Shown here: positions 20,514 through 29,477 of the stretch, one piece after another
Layout of the letters: the number at the start of each line of letters is the position of its first letter
Numbering within the stretch: the stretch's first letter is position 1
Made by a program: the position numbers and the translations under genes
Source: an uncultured Pelagibacteraceae bacterium
GTDB lineage: Bacteria; Pseudomonadota; Alphaproteobacteria; Pelagibacterales; Pelagibacteraceae
Direction: 5' to 3'
Assembly (NCBI GenBank): GCA_902613855.1
Contig: CACMIX010000004.1
Location: 62,001-126,000, forward strand
Length of the DNA: 64,000 nucleotides
The notes under the pieces: model-generated
What the model saw: only the letters and a program-made list of their open reading frames with translations
What the model was told of the DNA's origin: nothing
Database searches by the model: none

Positions 20514-21767
20514 ATGCAAAGATTAGAAGTTCTTGGAGCAAATAAGCTCAAGGGACAAATAAATATTTCAGGATCAAAAAACGCATCACTACCAATTTTG
20601 GCAGCAACATTGCTTTCAAAAAATAAAATAACTTTAAAAAATTTACCAAAAGTTAAAGATATAGAGACAATGATTAATCTAATTCAATCATTGGGATCAA
20701 TTACTAAATTTACTAAACAAAGTCTTGTTATAGATAATTCTAAACAAAAAAAAGTTTTTGCATCTTATAATTTAGTAAAAACCATGAGAGCTGGAATATT
20801 AGTACTTGGACCATTACTTGCTAAGTTTGGTAAAGCAAAAGTTTCACTACCAGGTGGTTGTGCAATTGGTACCAGACCTGTCGATATTCATCTTAAAGCT
20901 TTATCAAAACTTGGAGTTAAATTTAAAATTTTAAATGGATATGTTCATGCTAATGCTCCAAAAGGACTAATAGGGACAACCATAAGTTTCTCAAAAATAT
21001 CTGTTGGCGCTACAGAGAATTTAATTATTGCTGCTTGCTTTGCAAAAGGAAAAACTATTTTAAAAAATTGTGCAATTGAACCCGAAATAAAAGATTTAGT
21101 TAATTTTTTATTAAAAATGGGTTGCAAAATTAAATGGATTGGTAAACGTTCAATAAAAATCTCTGGAGTAAAACAAATTAAAGAAATTAGTTATTCAGTT
21201 ATGTTTGACAGAATTGAAGCTGGAACATATTTGATTGCGGCAGCATTGACAGAGGGAAAGTTGCAAATAAAAAATGTGACACCCAAAATAATCAAAACTG
21301 AAATTGATATTTTAAAGAAAATTGGAGCTAAAATAAAAGTTAATCACGATAAGATAAACATTTTAGGCAATAAAAAGATAAAAAATTTAGAAATTAAAAC
21401 AGCCCCATATCCAGGTTTTCCAACTGATTTACAAGCTCAAATAATGGTTTTGTTATGCAAAGCAAATAAAAAATCAATAATCAAAGAGGATATTTTTGAA
21501 AATCGATTTATGCATGTTGCTGAACTAAACCGTATGGGCGCACAAATTTTAACCAAAGGAAACAAAGCTATAGTTCAAGGAAATACAAATTTTGCACCTG
21601 CTGAATTAATGGCCACAGATTTACGAGCATCAGTTTCATTGGTCCTTGCTGCTTTAACAGCTAAGGGAAAATCAGTTATCAATAGAATTTATCATTTAGA
21701 TAGAGGTTATGAAAATATAGAAAAAAAATTAAAAAAGGTTGGGGCAAAAATACGTCGAGTAAACTAA
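20514..21767 (+). CDS. murA: UDP-N-acetylglucosamine 1-carboxyvinyltransferase
   Basis: ISGSKNASLPILAATLLS, PGGCAIGTRPVDIHLKAL. Confidence 0.97.
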   Translation: MQRLEVLGANKLKGQINISGSKNASLPILAATLLSKNKITLKNLPKVKDIETMINLIQSLGSITKFTKQSLVIDNSKQKKVFASYNLVKTMRAGILVLGPLLAKFGKAKVSLPGGCAIGTRPVDIHLKALSKLGVKFKILNGYVHANAPKGLIGTTISFSKISVGATENLIIAACFAKGKTILKNCAIEPEIKDLVNFLLKMGCKIKWIGKRSIKISGVKQIKEISYSVMFDRIEAGTYLIAAALTEGKLQIKNVTPKIIKTEIDILKKIGAKIKVNHDKINILGNKKIKNLEIKTAPYPGFPTDLQAQIMVLLCKANKKSIIKEDIFENRFMHVAELNRMGAQILTKGNKAIVQGNTNFAPAELMATDLRASVSLVLAALTAKGKSVINRIYHLDRGYENIEKKLKKVGAKIRRVN

Positions 21768-22165
21768 TGGAAAAAAAATATCTAGCAAAAATTATTGCAA
21801 ACGATCAAGAGGGTTTACAAATGATTTCCGCATGCAGTGCTGGGGCAAAAGTAAAGGTTCTTGATATAAAATATCTTTCATCAAACAAAGTATTTTTGCT
21901 CTCAATAGAGAGAACAAAAGTTGAAACTGGTCAAGATAATAAAAAAATCAATAGTATTTGCAGGTTTGATTTCGTTGATAAAGTAAAATCTAAAAATATA
22001 GATCAGTCAAATCAGGAATTAGTTTTAGAATTAATTGGAATTGATTATTTGAAAAATAATACTGATTATGAAATAAGTTTAATTTTCAGTAATAATGCGC
22101 ACATTGCTTTGACTACAGAAACAATTGAAGTAAGACTAGAAGATCAAAATGAAATTAAAGATTAA
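21767..22165 (+). CDS. DUF2948 family protein
   Basis: Position between murA and hisD as in other alphaproteobacteria; sequence type. Confidence 0.75.
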   Translation: MEKKYLAKIIANDQEGLQMISACSAGAKVKVLDIKYLSSNKVFLLSIERTKVETGQDNKKINSICRFDFVDKVKSKNIDQSNQELVLELIGIDYLKNNTDYEISLIFSNNAHIALTTETIEVRLEDQNEIKD

Positions 22166-23448
22166 TGAAAATACTAAATAGCACAAATAAGAATTTTAAT
22201 AATTCTTTAAATAAATTACTTTTACAGCGAAAAAAAAAGGTTCAATCTAGTTCTATCTCAGTGACCAGTATTGTTAGAGATGTGAAAAAAAATGGTGATA
22301 AAGCTTTATTGAAATATGAAAAAAGGTTTAATCAAAACAGAACTATTGTTCCTACATCAAATCAAATTAATAATTCGATAAAATCTTTAAATCAAAAAGT
22401 AAAAAAAGCAATTGATATTGCTTATGATAGAATTTACAAATTTCATTCTCTTCAAAAATTTAAAAATATTTCTTATATTGATAAATTTAAAAATAAACTT
22501 GAATATAAATATTTACCAATAGATTCAGTTGCAATATATGTTCCAGGCTCTTCAGCGTCTTATCCATCTAGTGTTTTAATGAATGCTATCCCAGCAATTG
22601 TAGCTGGAGTTAAAAGATTAATAATGATTAACCCAGGTTTTAAAGGAAAGCAAAATCCAGCAGTTTTATATGCAGCTAGAAAATGTAAAATAAAAGAAAT
22701 TTATTCTATAGGGGGCCCCTCTGCAGTTGCTGCTGCTGCTTACGGAACAAAAAAAATTAAAAAGGTTGATAAAATTGTTGGTCCTGGAAATGCTTATGTG
22801 GCTGCAGCAAAAAAAGAGGTTTTCGGAGATGTGGGCATTGAAGGTATGACAGCTGGTCCTTCAGAGGTAACTATTGTTTGTGACAAATTTTCAAATCCCG
22901 AATGGGTTGCAAGTGATCTAATTGGTCAAGCAGAACACGATAATCTTGCTCAATGTATTTTAATTTCAAAAGATAAAAAATTATTAGAAAAAGTAAAAAT
23001 TGAATTAATCAAACAATTAAAAAAAATTCCAAGAGTATCTGTAGCTAGAAAGAGTTTAATTAGTAATGGAATTTTGATGTATGTAAATTCAGATAAAAAA
23101 ATAATTGAAATTGTAAACAAAACAGCACCAGAGCATTTAGAGTTAAATGTTAAAAATTATAAATCTTATGTTTCTAAAATTAGAAATGCTGGATCTATAT
23201 GTTTAGGAAAATATGCAGTAATGGCGATGACAGACTATAATGTTGGTTCTAATCACGTTCTCCCAACAAATGGATCCGCAAAATACTCGAGCGGAATAAG
23301 TGTGAATGAATTTTATAAAAGAATTTCTTACATAAACCTATCAAAAAAGGGTATTGAAAGTCTTGGACCATCAGTTATAACACTTGCAAATTACGAAGGG
23401 TTAGTTGGACACGCTCAATCAGTAATAAAAAGAATTAGGAGAAAATAA
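22165..23448 (+). CDS. hisD: Histidinol dehydrogenase
   Basis: [43 protein letters not shown]. Confidence 0.97.
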   Translation: MKILNSTNKNFNNSLNKLLLQRKKKVQSSSISVTSIVRDVKKNGDKALLKYEKRFNQNRTIVPTSNQINNSIKSLNQKVKKAIDIAYDRIYKFHSLQKFKNISYIDKFKNKLEYKYLPIDSVAIYVPGSSASYPSSVLMNAIPAIVAGVKRLIMINPGFKGKQNPAVLYAARKCKIKEIYSIGGPSAVAAAAYGTKKIKKVDKIVGPGNAYVAAAKKEVFGDVGIEGMTAGPSEVTIVCDKFSNPEWVASDLIGQAEHDNLAQCILISKDKKLLEKVKIELIKQLKKIPRVSVARKSLISNGILMYVNSDKKIIEIVNKTAPEHLELNVKNYKSYVSKIRNAGSICLGKYAVMAMTDYNVGSNHVLPTNGSAKYSSGISVNEFYKRISYINLSKKGIESLGPSVITLANYEGLVGHAQSVIKRIRRK

Positions 23449-23450
23449 AT

Positions 23451-23666
23451 TTGTCAAAACAAGACTTACTGGAATTTAAAGGTAAAGTAATTGATCTACT
23501 TCCAAATGCTATGTTTAGAGTTAAGTTAGAAAATGGACATACCGTTACAGCTCATACAGCAGGTAAGTTAAGAAAAAACAGAATTAGAGTTCTTCAAGGT
23601 GATAATGTGACTGTAGAGATGACACCATATGACCTTACAAAAGGCAGAATAATCTTTAGAGGTTAA
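23451..23666 (+). CDS. infA: Translation initiation factor IF-1 (TTG start)
   Basis: [59 protein letters not shown]. Confidence 0.97.
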   Translation: MSKQDLLEFKGKVIDLLPNAMFRVKLENGHTVTAHTAGKLRKNRIRVLQGDNVTVEMTPYDLTKGRIIFRG

Positions 23667-23672
23667 AATCTT

Positions 23673-23747
23673 GCCTCGGTAGCTCAGGAGTAGAGCAGAG
23701 CCCTGAAAAGGCTTGTGTCGGAGGTGCGAATCCTTCCCGAGGCACCA
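23673..23747 (+). tRNA. tRNA-Phe (anticodon GAA), CCA encoded
   Basis: GCCTCGG...CCGAGGC acceptor; GAGCC-CTGAAAA-GGCTT anticodon arm; T-loop TGCGAAT. Confidence 0.93.
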
Positions 23748-23797
23748 CCATCTACTTTTCGTCTTGAAATAATTAAAAAAAAAATTAACCTATTTAC

Positions 23798-23803
23798 TAT
23801 AAT
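23798..23803 (+). promoter_or_regulatory. Candidate -10 box of the csp gene
   Basis: TATAAT about 27 nt upstream of the csp ATG; AAAGGACTAAG SD-like region follows. Confidence 0.45.
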
Positions 23804-23829
23804 AAAAAACAAAAGGACTAAGAAATAAG

Positions 23830-24042
23830 ATGAGTACACTAACTGGTAAAATTAAATGGTATAATGGAAAAAAAGGATATGGCTTTATTGAAAGAGACGA
23901 TAAAGAAAAAGACGCCTTTGTTCATGCCTCTGCAGTAAAAGATGCTGGAATGAGATATCTTAATGAGGGTGATAAACTTGAATTTACATTAGAAGATGGC
24001 CCTAAAGGCCCTTCTGCAGTTAATTTAAAGAAAGTAGACTAA
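23830..24042 (+). CDS. Cold-shock domain protein
   Basis: GKIKWYNGKKGYGFIERDDKEKDAFVHASAV RNP motifs. Confidence 0.96.
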   Translation: MSTLTGKIKWYNGKKGYGFIERDDKEKDAFVHASAVKDAGMRYLNEGDKLEFTLEDGPKGPSAVNLKKVD

Positions 24043-24059
24043 TTTTTTTTAATATTTTT

Positions 24060-24097
24060 AAGGACGTTTTATCTAATTATACTAGATACACGTCCTT
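24060..24097. other. Strong stem-loop downstream of csp gene
   Basis: AAGGACGT...ACGTCCTT enclosing TATCTA...TAGATA; no 3' U-tract, so not a classical terminator. Confidence 0.55.
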
Positions 24098-24192
24098 ACT
24101 AAATTAGCTCTTGTGTTATAGTAGTTTTTGTCTAAAAGACTTTTCATGATTATAAATATTACATTTAGAGAGGCTTTAAGAAGCACTCATAG

Positions 24193-24221
24193 AAATAGCC
24201 TACATAGCCTTAAGGCTATTT
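24193..24221. other. Second stem-loop in the csp/tRNA-His intergenic region
   Basis: AAATAGCCT-11 nt-AGGCTATTT inverted repeat followed by AT-rich tract. Confidence 0.5.
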
Positions 24222-24271
24222 ATTTATAATATAATTTTAAATCAACAGAAAATAATATAAAAACAAAGGAT

Positions 24272-24346
24272 GCCTGGGTGGTGTAACGGTTAGCACGAAA
24301 GTTTGTGGAACTTTAAGTTTGAGTTCGATTCTCAGCCCGGGTACCA
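24272..24346 (+). tRNA. tRNA-His (anticodon GTG), CCA encoded, no G-1, A73
   Basis: GCCTGGG/CCCGGGT acceptor, AAAGT-TTGTGGA-ACTTT anticodon arm, TTCGATT T-loop, ACCA; base -1 is T. Confidence 0.93.
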
Positions 24347-24350
24347 AAAA

Positions 24351-25745
24351 ATGGATAAAGAAAACAAATTAGTACCTGGATTACCTTCAGGATTTGAAGA
24401 TCGTTGGGAGATTAAACTTCTTCTCAAAAAGAAGCTATTAAAAGCTATCGAGAATAATTTTATTAAGTTTGGAGCAGAACCTCTTGAAACCCCTTCGTTT
24501 GAAATTAGTGAAAATATTGGATCTTTTTTAGCAGAAGATGAGGCCAATCCTATGTCTGATGTATTCTCATTCCAAGATGGCGAAAAAAGTATTACGCTTC
24601 GATATGATTTATCAAGCCCACTAGCGAGATTTGTAGCTCAAAATAATCAAGAACTTCCATCAATTTTCAAAAGGTATCAAATTCAAAACGTTTTTCGTAA
24701 CGAAAAAGCTGGAAACGGAAGGTATAGAGAATTTATGCAAGCAGACTTTGATATTGTTGGGAATGTTGATCCAGCACAGGCAAATGCAGAACTTTGTAAT
24801 GTAATATCAAGCACATTATCAGATTGTGGTTTAAACAAAGATCAATTTACAATCAATGTAAGTAATAGAAAAATTGTGCAAGGTTTAATTGATGAATTAA
24901 AAATATCTGAAGAAAAACAGGTTAAAGTTATTAGAGCTATAGATAAATTGGATAAGCCAGGATTTGGTCTAAACGGAGTTGAGGATTTATTAAAGAAAGA
25001 ACGAAAAGATCAAAGTGGTGCTATTACTAAAGGAGCAGAGCTTTCTGATGATCAAGCATCAGAAATTTTAAATTTTTTAAAAATAAAAGATTTAACTGAA
25101 TTAAAGAAAACTTTAAAAAATCCATTATCTCAAGAAGGAATAAATGAATTGGAAAATGTATTTGAGATACTTGGATATGGATCAAATTTAAATCAAGTTA
25201 AAACAAACTTTACGATTGTCAGAGGATTAGCTTATTATTCGGACTTTATTGTTGAAACAAACTTAAATTTCAAAGTCACAAATAACAAAGGTAAGGAAGT
25301 AGATATCGGCAGTATATGTTCAGGTGGAGCTTATGCAAAACTCATATCAAGATTTAGAGGGGTTGATATTCCAGGTACTGGAATAAGTTTTGGAGTTGAT
25401 AGATTATTATTCGCTTTAATGCAATTAGATCAGATTAATGTAGAGGATCAAAAACCAGTTTTAGTATGTGTAATGGATAAAAAATATTTAAAAAATTATT
25501 ATGAGATGGTTGATCAACTAAGAGACAATAGTATTAATACTGAAATTTTTTTAGACAGCAAAAAAAACCTAGGTAAACAATTAACTTTTGCAAATAAACG
25601 TGATTTATCAGTTGCAATCATTTGTGGTGAAAATGAGTTTAAAGAAAACACTGTCACCATAAAAAATCTAAAAGGTATCAAGGGCGAAAATAACAAAACA
25701 ATCCCAAAAGAAGATTTAATCAATGAAGTCAAAAAACTTATCTGA
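24351..25745 (+). CDS. hisS: Histidyl-tRNA synthetase (divergent alphaproteobacterial type)
   Basis: LPSGFEDRW, LRYDLSSPLARFVAQN, FRNEKAGNGRYREFMQADFDIVG; ATG 4 nt after tRNA-His CCA (upstream ORF extension reads through the tRNA). Confidence 0.93.
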   Translation: MDKENKLVPGLPSGFEDRWEIKLLLKKKLLKAIENNFIKFGAEPLETPSFEISENIGSFLAEDEANPMSDVFSFQDGEKSITLRYDLSSPLARFVAQNNQELPSIFKRYQIQNVFRNEKAGNGRYREFMQADFDIVGNVDPAQANAELCNVISSTLSDCGLNKDQFTINVSNRKIVQGLIDELKISEEKQVKVIRAIDKLDKPGFGLNGVEDLLKKERKDQSGAITKGAELSDDQASEILNFLKIKDLTELKKTLKNPLSQEGINELENVFEILGYGSNLNQVKTNFTIVRGLAYYSDFIVETNLNFKVTNNKGKEVDIGSICSGGAYAKLISRFRGVDIPGTGISFGVDRLLFALMQLDQINVEDQKPVLVCVMDKKYLKNYYEMVDQLRDNSINTEIFLDSKKNLGKQLTFANKRDLSVAIICGENEFKENTVTIKNLKGIKGENNKTIPKEDLINEVKKLI

Positions 25746-26766
25746 AAAAATCCTTAGGTCAGTAAAATCTAGGGGTTTTAAATATATTGAGCTACCATCT
25801 GTAATAGAGGCAAATCATATTGTTCAAAGATCAGGAGAAAACTTTAGGAAATTTATGTTTTCTTTCACAGATATAAATGGCAAGGAATTATGCTTAAGAC
25901 CCGACTTAACAATTGCATCATGTCTTAGATATTTAGAGAACAATTTAAAGGGTAAAGAAAAGATTTTTTATAACGGTCAGGCATATAGAAAAGTACAAAG
26001 CAAAAAAGATAAAATTATAAGAAATCAAGTTGGTTTTGAAATTCTAGGATCTAAAGATGAAAAAAAAGATGATAAAGAAATTATAAATACATCAATAAAA
26101 ATACTTCAAGATTTAAAATTTTCATCAGGCACGTTAACCATTGGAAACATTGAGATATTCAATTTACTTATTTCGAAATTAGATATTCCAAAAAGGTGGA
26201 AACTTAGATTATCAAGACATTTTTGGAGAGAGGAATATTTTAATGATTTGTTAAAACGTCTAGAAACAAATGCTGATATTGACCCCACAATTGTAGAAAT
26301 TGATAAAAAACGTTATTTAGATTTACTAAATAAAAATCCTGAAACTGTGATTGCAGGAAGATCAGTTGGAGAAATTTTAAAAAGATTTGATACAAAAATT
26401 AAAGATCCCAGACAAGCTAAGAGAGGCAATAAAGTATCAAAAATAATTAAATCTTTTTTAAAAATTAGCTGTCCAATTAACAAAGCAGCAATGGAGCTAA
26501 ACAAATTCTTTAAAAAAAATAAGATTAATCTTGTAGTTGATCAAAGATATTTTCCAATCTCGTCAAACAAATTATCAAAACTAAACGTGGAATTTTCTAC
26601 CTCATTTGGAAGACATTTAGAATATTATTCTGGAATGGTCTTCAAAATAGATGTGAAATCAAAATCGGCATCTATTAAGTGTGCAGGTGGTCGATACGAT
26701 CGATTAATTTCTGACCTTGGCTCTAAAAAGCAAGTGCCTGCAGTTGGAGCTGCTTTTAATTTATAA
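25723..26766 (+). CDS. hisZ: ATP phosphoribosyltransferase regulatory subunit HisZ
   Basis: HisRS-like core, LRPDLTIASCLRYL, CAGGRYDRL; between hisS and short hisG. Confidence 0.88.
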   Translation: MKSKNLSEKILRSVKSRGFKYIELPSVIEANHIVQRSGENFRKFMFSFTDINGKELCLRPDLTIASCLRYLENNLKGKEKIFYNGQAYRKVQSKKDKIIRNQVGFEILGSKDEKKDDKEIINTSIKILQDLKFSSGTLTIGNIEIFNLLISKLDIPKRWKLRLSRHFWREEYFNDLLKRLETNADIDPTIVEIDKKRYLDLLNKNPETVIAGRSVGEILKRFDTKIKDPRQAKRGNKVSKIIKSFLKISCPINKAAMELNKFFKKNKINLVVDQRYFPISSNKLSKLNVEFSTSFGRHLEYYSGMVFKIDVKSKSASIKCAGGRYDRLISDLGSKKQVPAVGAAFNL

Positions 26767-26769
26767 TTT

Positions 26770-27459
26770 ATGAAGAATTTAATTAAAATTGGTATTCCAA
26801 GCAAAGGACGGCTTCGTAAAGATGTCTTAAAAATTTTTGATAAAAATAAATTAAAACTTGTCTCTGAGAGTAAAAGAAATTTGTTTGGATCAATAAAAGG
26901 AAAACCACTCATACAAATTATTTATCTACACGCACGTCAAATAGTTGAAAGATTATCAGATAAATCACTTGATATTGGTTTTTCAGGCTTAGACTTATTA
27001 AAAGAAAGTGAAATTAATATTCAGAGAAATATTAAAATATTTAAAAAATATCCATATGGACAAGCCACTCTTGTAGTTGCAATACCGGATGATTTTATTG
27101 ATATTTACTCAATGTCTGATTTAGAGGAAGTTGCATTTGAATTTAAGGAAAAGAAAAATAGAAGAATAAGAGTTTCCACTAAATATCCAAATCTTACACG
27201 CGAATTTTTTTATAATAAGGGTGTAACTCAATTTTCAATTGTAAAATCAATTGGATCAACCGAGATAGAGCCTTTTACAGGAGGCTGTGAGTTGATAACC
27301 GATATCACTAGTACTGGGTCGACTCTAGCTGCAAATAATTTACGTATAGTAAATGATGGCTATATTTTAAAATCTGAGCTTTGCATGTTCATTGGTAAAA
27401 CTTCTTTTAAAAATCAAGGAGTAAAAAAATTAGCGAAACTACTTTCTACGAAGTATTAA
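26770..27459 (+). CDS. hisG: ATP phosphoribosyltransferase catalytic subunit (short form)
   Basis: GIPSKGRL, DIGFSGLDLLKE, GGCELITDITSTGSTLAANNLRI. Confidence 0.95.
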   Translation: MKNLIKIGIPSKGRLRKDVLKIFDKNKLKLVSESKRNLFGSIKGKPLIQIIYLHARQIVERLSDKSLDIGFSGLDLLKESEINIQRNIKIFKKYPYGQATLVVAIPDDFIDIYSMSDLEEVAFEFKEKKNRRIRVSTKYPNLTREFFYNKGVTQFSIVKSIGSTEIEPFTGGCELITDITSTGSTLAANNLRIVNDGYILKSELCMFIGKTSFKNQGVKKLAKLLSTKY

Positions 27460-27573
27460 ATCTTTCCAATATATTAAAATAATCTTTATAATATCTATAT
27501 TTCTAGCGATCGCATATCCTGCAATTACAATAATAAGGGCAAATAATATTTTTAATATAAGAGATAATTCCAT
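27439..27573 (-). CDS. Possible 44-aa single-TM membrane protein
   Basis: Hand translation MELSLILKILFALIIVIAGYAIARNIDIIKIILIYWKDLILRRK; fills the hisG-rmuC gap on the - strand; no clear SD. Confidence 0.35.
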   Translation of the reverse strand: MELSLILKILFALIIVIAGYAIARNIDIIKIILIYWKDLILRRK

Positions 27574-27637
27574 TAAGTTAATTTAAATTTTTAAATATAT
27601 TAATCAATTTTTTACTATAAAATAAGGGTTAAGAATC

Positions 27638-28735
27638 ATGGATATTATTTTAATAGTTTTACTTGTTTTATTGCTTGTGGGAGTTTTCGCAATTCTTTAC
27701 CTAAATTTAAGGCCAAAACTCAAAGATGAGATTGATAATAAAGAAGCAGAAGAAATAGCTAATTTAAAAACAGAAATAGTTACACTTAAAGATACCTTAA
27801 ATAATACTATTAATACCTCGCTTGGCACAATGTCGACATCGTTTAATAATCTCTCAACAGGGGTAACAAAAGATATGACCGAAGCTTTAACTAAAGTAGA
27901 TGAAAAAGTTGGAAACTTTAACCAGCAAGTACAATTGCTTAATCAAAGCCAGGAGGGTATTACTAAAATTTTAGCTGGAGTTAAAAAGTATGGAACACTT
28001 GCTGAATTTAGCTTAGATGCACTTATCAAAGATTTATTGCCAGCCTCTCAATTCATGACGAATGTAAAAATGAAAGAGGATACAAGTGAAAATGTTGAAT
28101 TTGCAATTAAACTTCAAGGAAATGTTTTAGTTCCAGTTGATAGTCATTTTCCAGTAGAAAAATTTAGAGCAATTACGGATGGTCATGATGCAGACGACAA
28201 AAGAGCTGTTGCTGAGGCAAGAACGAAATTAGCAACCGCCTTTAAAGCCAAAGCTAAAAGTGTTAATGAAAAATATATCGTGCCGCCAAAAACAACAGAT
28301 TTTGCAATCGTCTATGCACCAACAGAAAGCTTATATAAAGAGTTAACTGAGTATCAAGATCCAAGCACTAAAGAATTATTAACTCAAGAATTAATGAAAA
28401 AATTTAAAGTTGTAATCTGTGGACCTAATACTCTTTCGGCATACTTACAATCTTTACATATGGGTTTCCAATCATTGAAAGTTCAAAAGGGTGCAACAGA
28501 AATTTATAATCACTTAAAAACAATAAGCACAAGATTTGGCAAGCACTTTGATAATATTATTTCGCTAAGGAAAAAATTAGAAGAAGCAATGGCTGTTGTC
28601 GATAAGTTTGGTACAGATGCTAGATCAATTACTAGAACGCTTGAAAGTATTAAAGATCCCGGACAACTTGAAAAAGCTGTTCAAACTGAAAATGTAGAAA
28701 AATTTGTTGGTCGTTCAAAACAAGCAAATAATTAA
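27638..28735 (+). CDS. rmuC: DNA recombination protein RmuC
   Basis: N-terminal TM + coiled coil, then VPVDSHFPVEKFRAI...FAIVYAPTESLY. Confidence 0.93.
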   Translation: MDIILIVLLVLLLVGVFAILYLNLRPKLKDEIDNKEAEEIANLKTEIVTLKDTLNNTINTSLGTMSTSFNNLSTGVTKDMTEALTKVDEKVGNFNQQVQLLNQSQEGITKILAGVKKYGTLAEFSLDALIKDLLPASQFMTNVKMKEDTSENVEFAIKLQGNVLVPVDSHFPVEKFRAITDGHDADDKRAVAEARTKLATAFKAKAKSVNEKYIVPPKTTDFAIVYAPTESLYKELTEYQDPSTKELLTQELMKKFKVVICGPNTLSAYLQSLHMGFQSLKVQKGATEIYNHLKTISTRFGKHFDNIISLRKKLEEAMAVVDKFGTDARSITRTLESIKDPGQLEKAVQTENVEKFVGRSKQANN

Positions 28736-28772
28736 TTTCAATTTTTATCAAATAAAGAATATAAGAAATCAC

Positions 28773-29459
28773 ATGCAGTGGAATAAGAAATATGATTATC
28801 CAAAATCATCAAGAGCTTCAGTAGATGGTATAAGAAGATATTTGTTAGGTGAAGTGAAATTACCAAGTGTTACATCCATTTTAGATGCCACAAGATCAGA
28901 CGAAGATAAGGCGGCATTAGCTAATTGGCGAGAGAGGACAGGTTATAAAGAGGCTGAAGCAATTACAAAAGCAGCAAGTAGCAGGGGTTCTCAGATGCAT
29001 AATTATTTAGAGTCTTATCTTCTCGGAAGAGAAAATCTCAGTTTTTTCGATGACAACGAACAATATAAATTAATGGCAAAAGAAATAATTGAAAAAGGAT
29101 TAAATAATAGATTGGAAGAAATTTGGGGAGTTGAATGCACACTATACTATCCAGATAAATATGCTGGTACCGCAGATTGTGTTGGAGTTTACGAGGGAAG
29201 AGAAACGATAATAGATTTTAAGCAAAGCAATAAACCAAAAAAATCTGAATATATTGATTCATGGTTTCTTCAAACAAGCGCATATTCATTAGCGCATAAT
29301 ATTGTGTATAACTCTAATATCACTTCTTGTGTAATTTTGGTTTGCACTGTAGATAAATTATTCCAAGAATTTAAAATTCAAAGTCATGATTTAGTTGTTT
29401 ACCAGAACTTGTTTTTGGGAAGATTAAAAAAATTTAACGAGCTTTCAAATTTAATTTAA
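28773..29459 (+). CDS. PD-(D/E)XK (RecB-like) exonuclease family protein
   Basis: GTADCVGVYEGRETIIDFKQS...FLQTSAYSLAHN = catalytic D/DxK plus QxxxY motif; ATG at 28773. Confidence 0.82.
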   Translation: MQWNKKYDYPKSSRASVDGIRRYLLGEVKLPSVTSILDATRSDEDKAALANWRERTGYKEAEAITKAASSRGSQMHNYLESYLLGRENLSFFDDNEQYKLMAKEIIEKGLNNRLEEIWGVECTLYYPDKYAGTADCVGVYEGRETIIDFKQSNKPKKSEYIDSWFLQTSAYSLAHNIVYNSNITSCVILVCTVDKLFQEFKIQSHDLVVYQNLFLGRLKKFNELSNLI

Positions 29460-29477
29460 GTAATTATATGAGATATA

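Noticed and set aside
24303-24350. N-terminal extension of hisS (MWNFKFEFDSQPGYQK)
   Set aside because: This stretch is the tRNA-His gene translated; the real start is ATG 24351.
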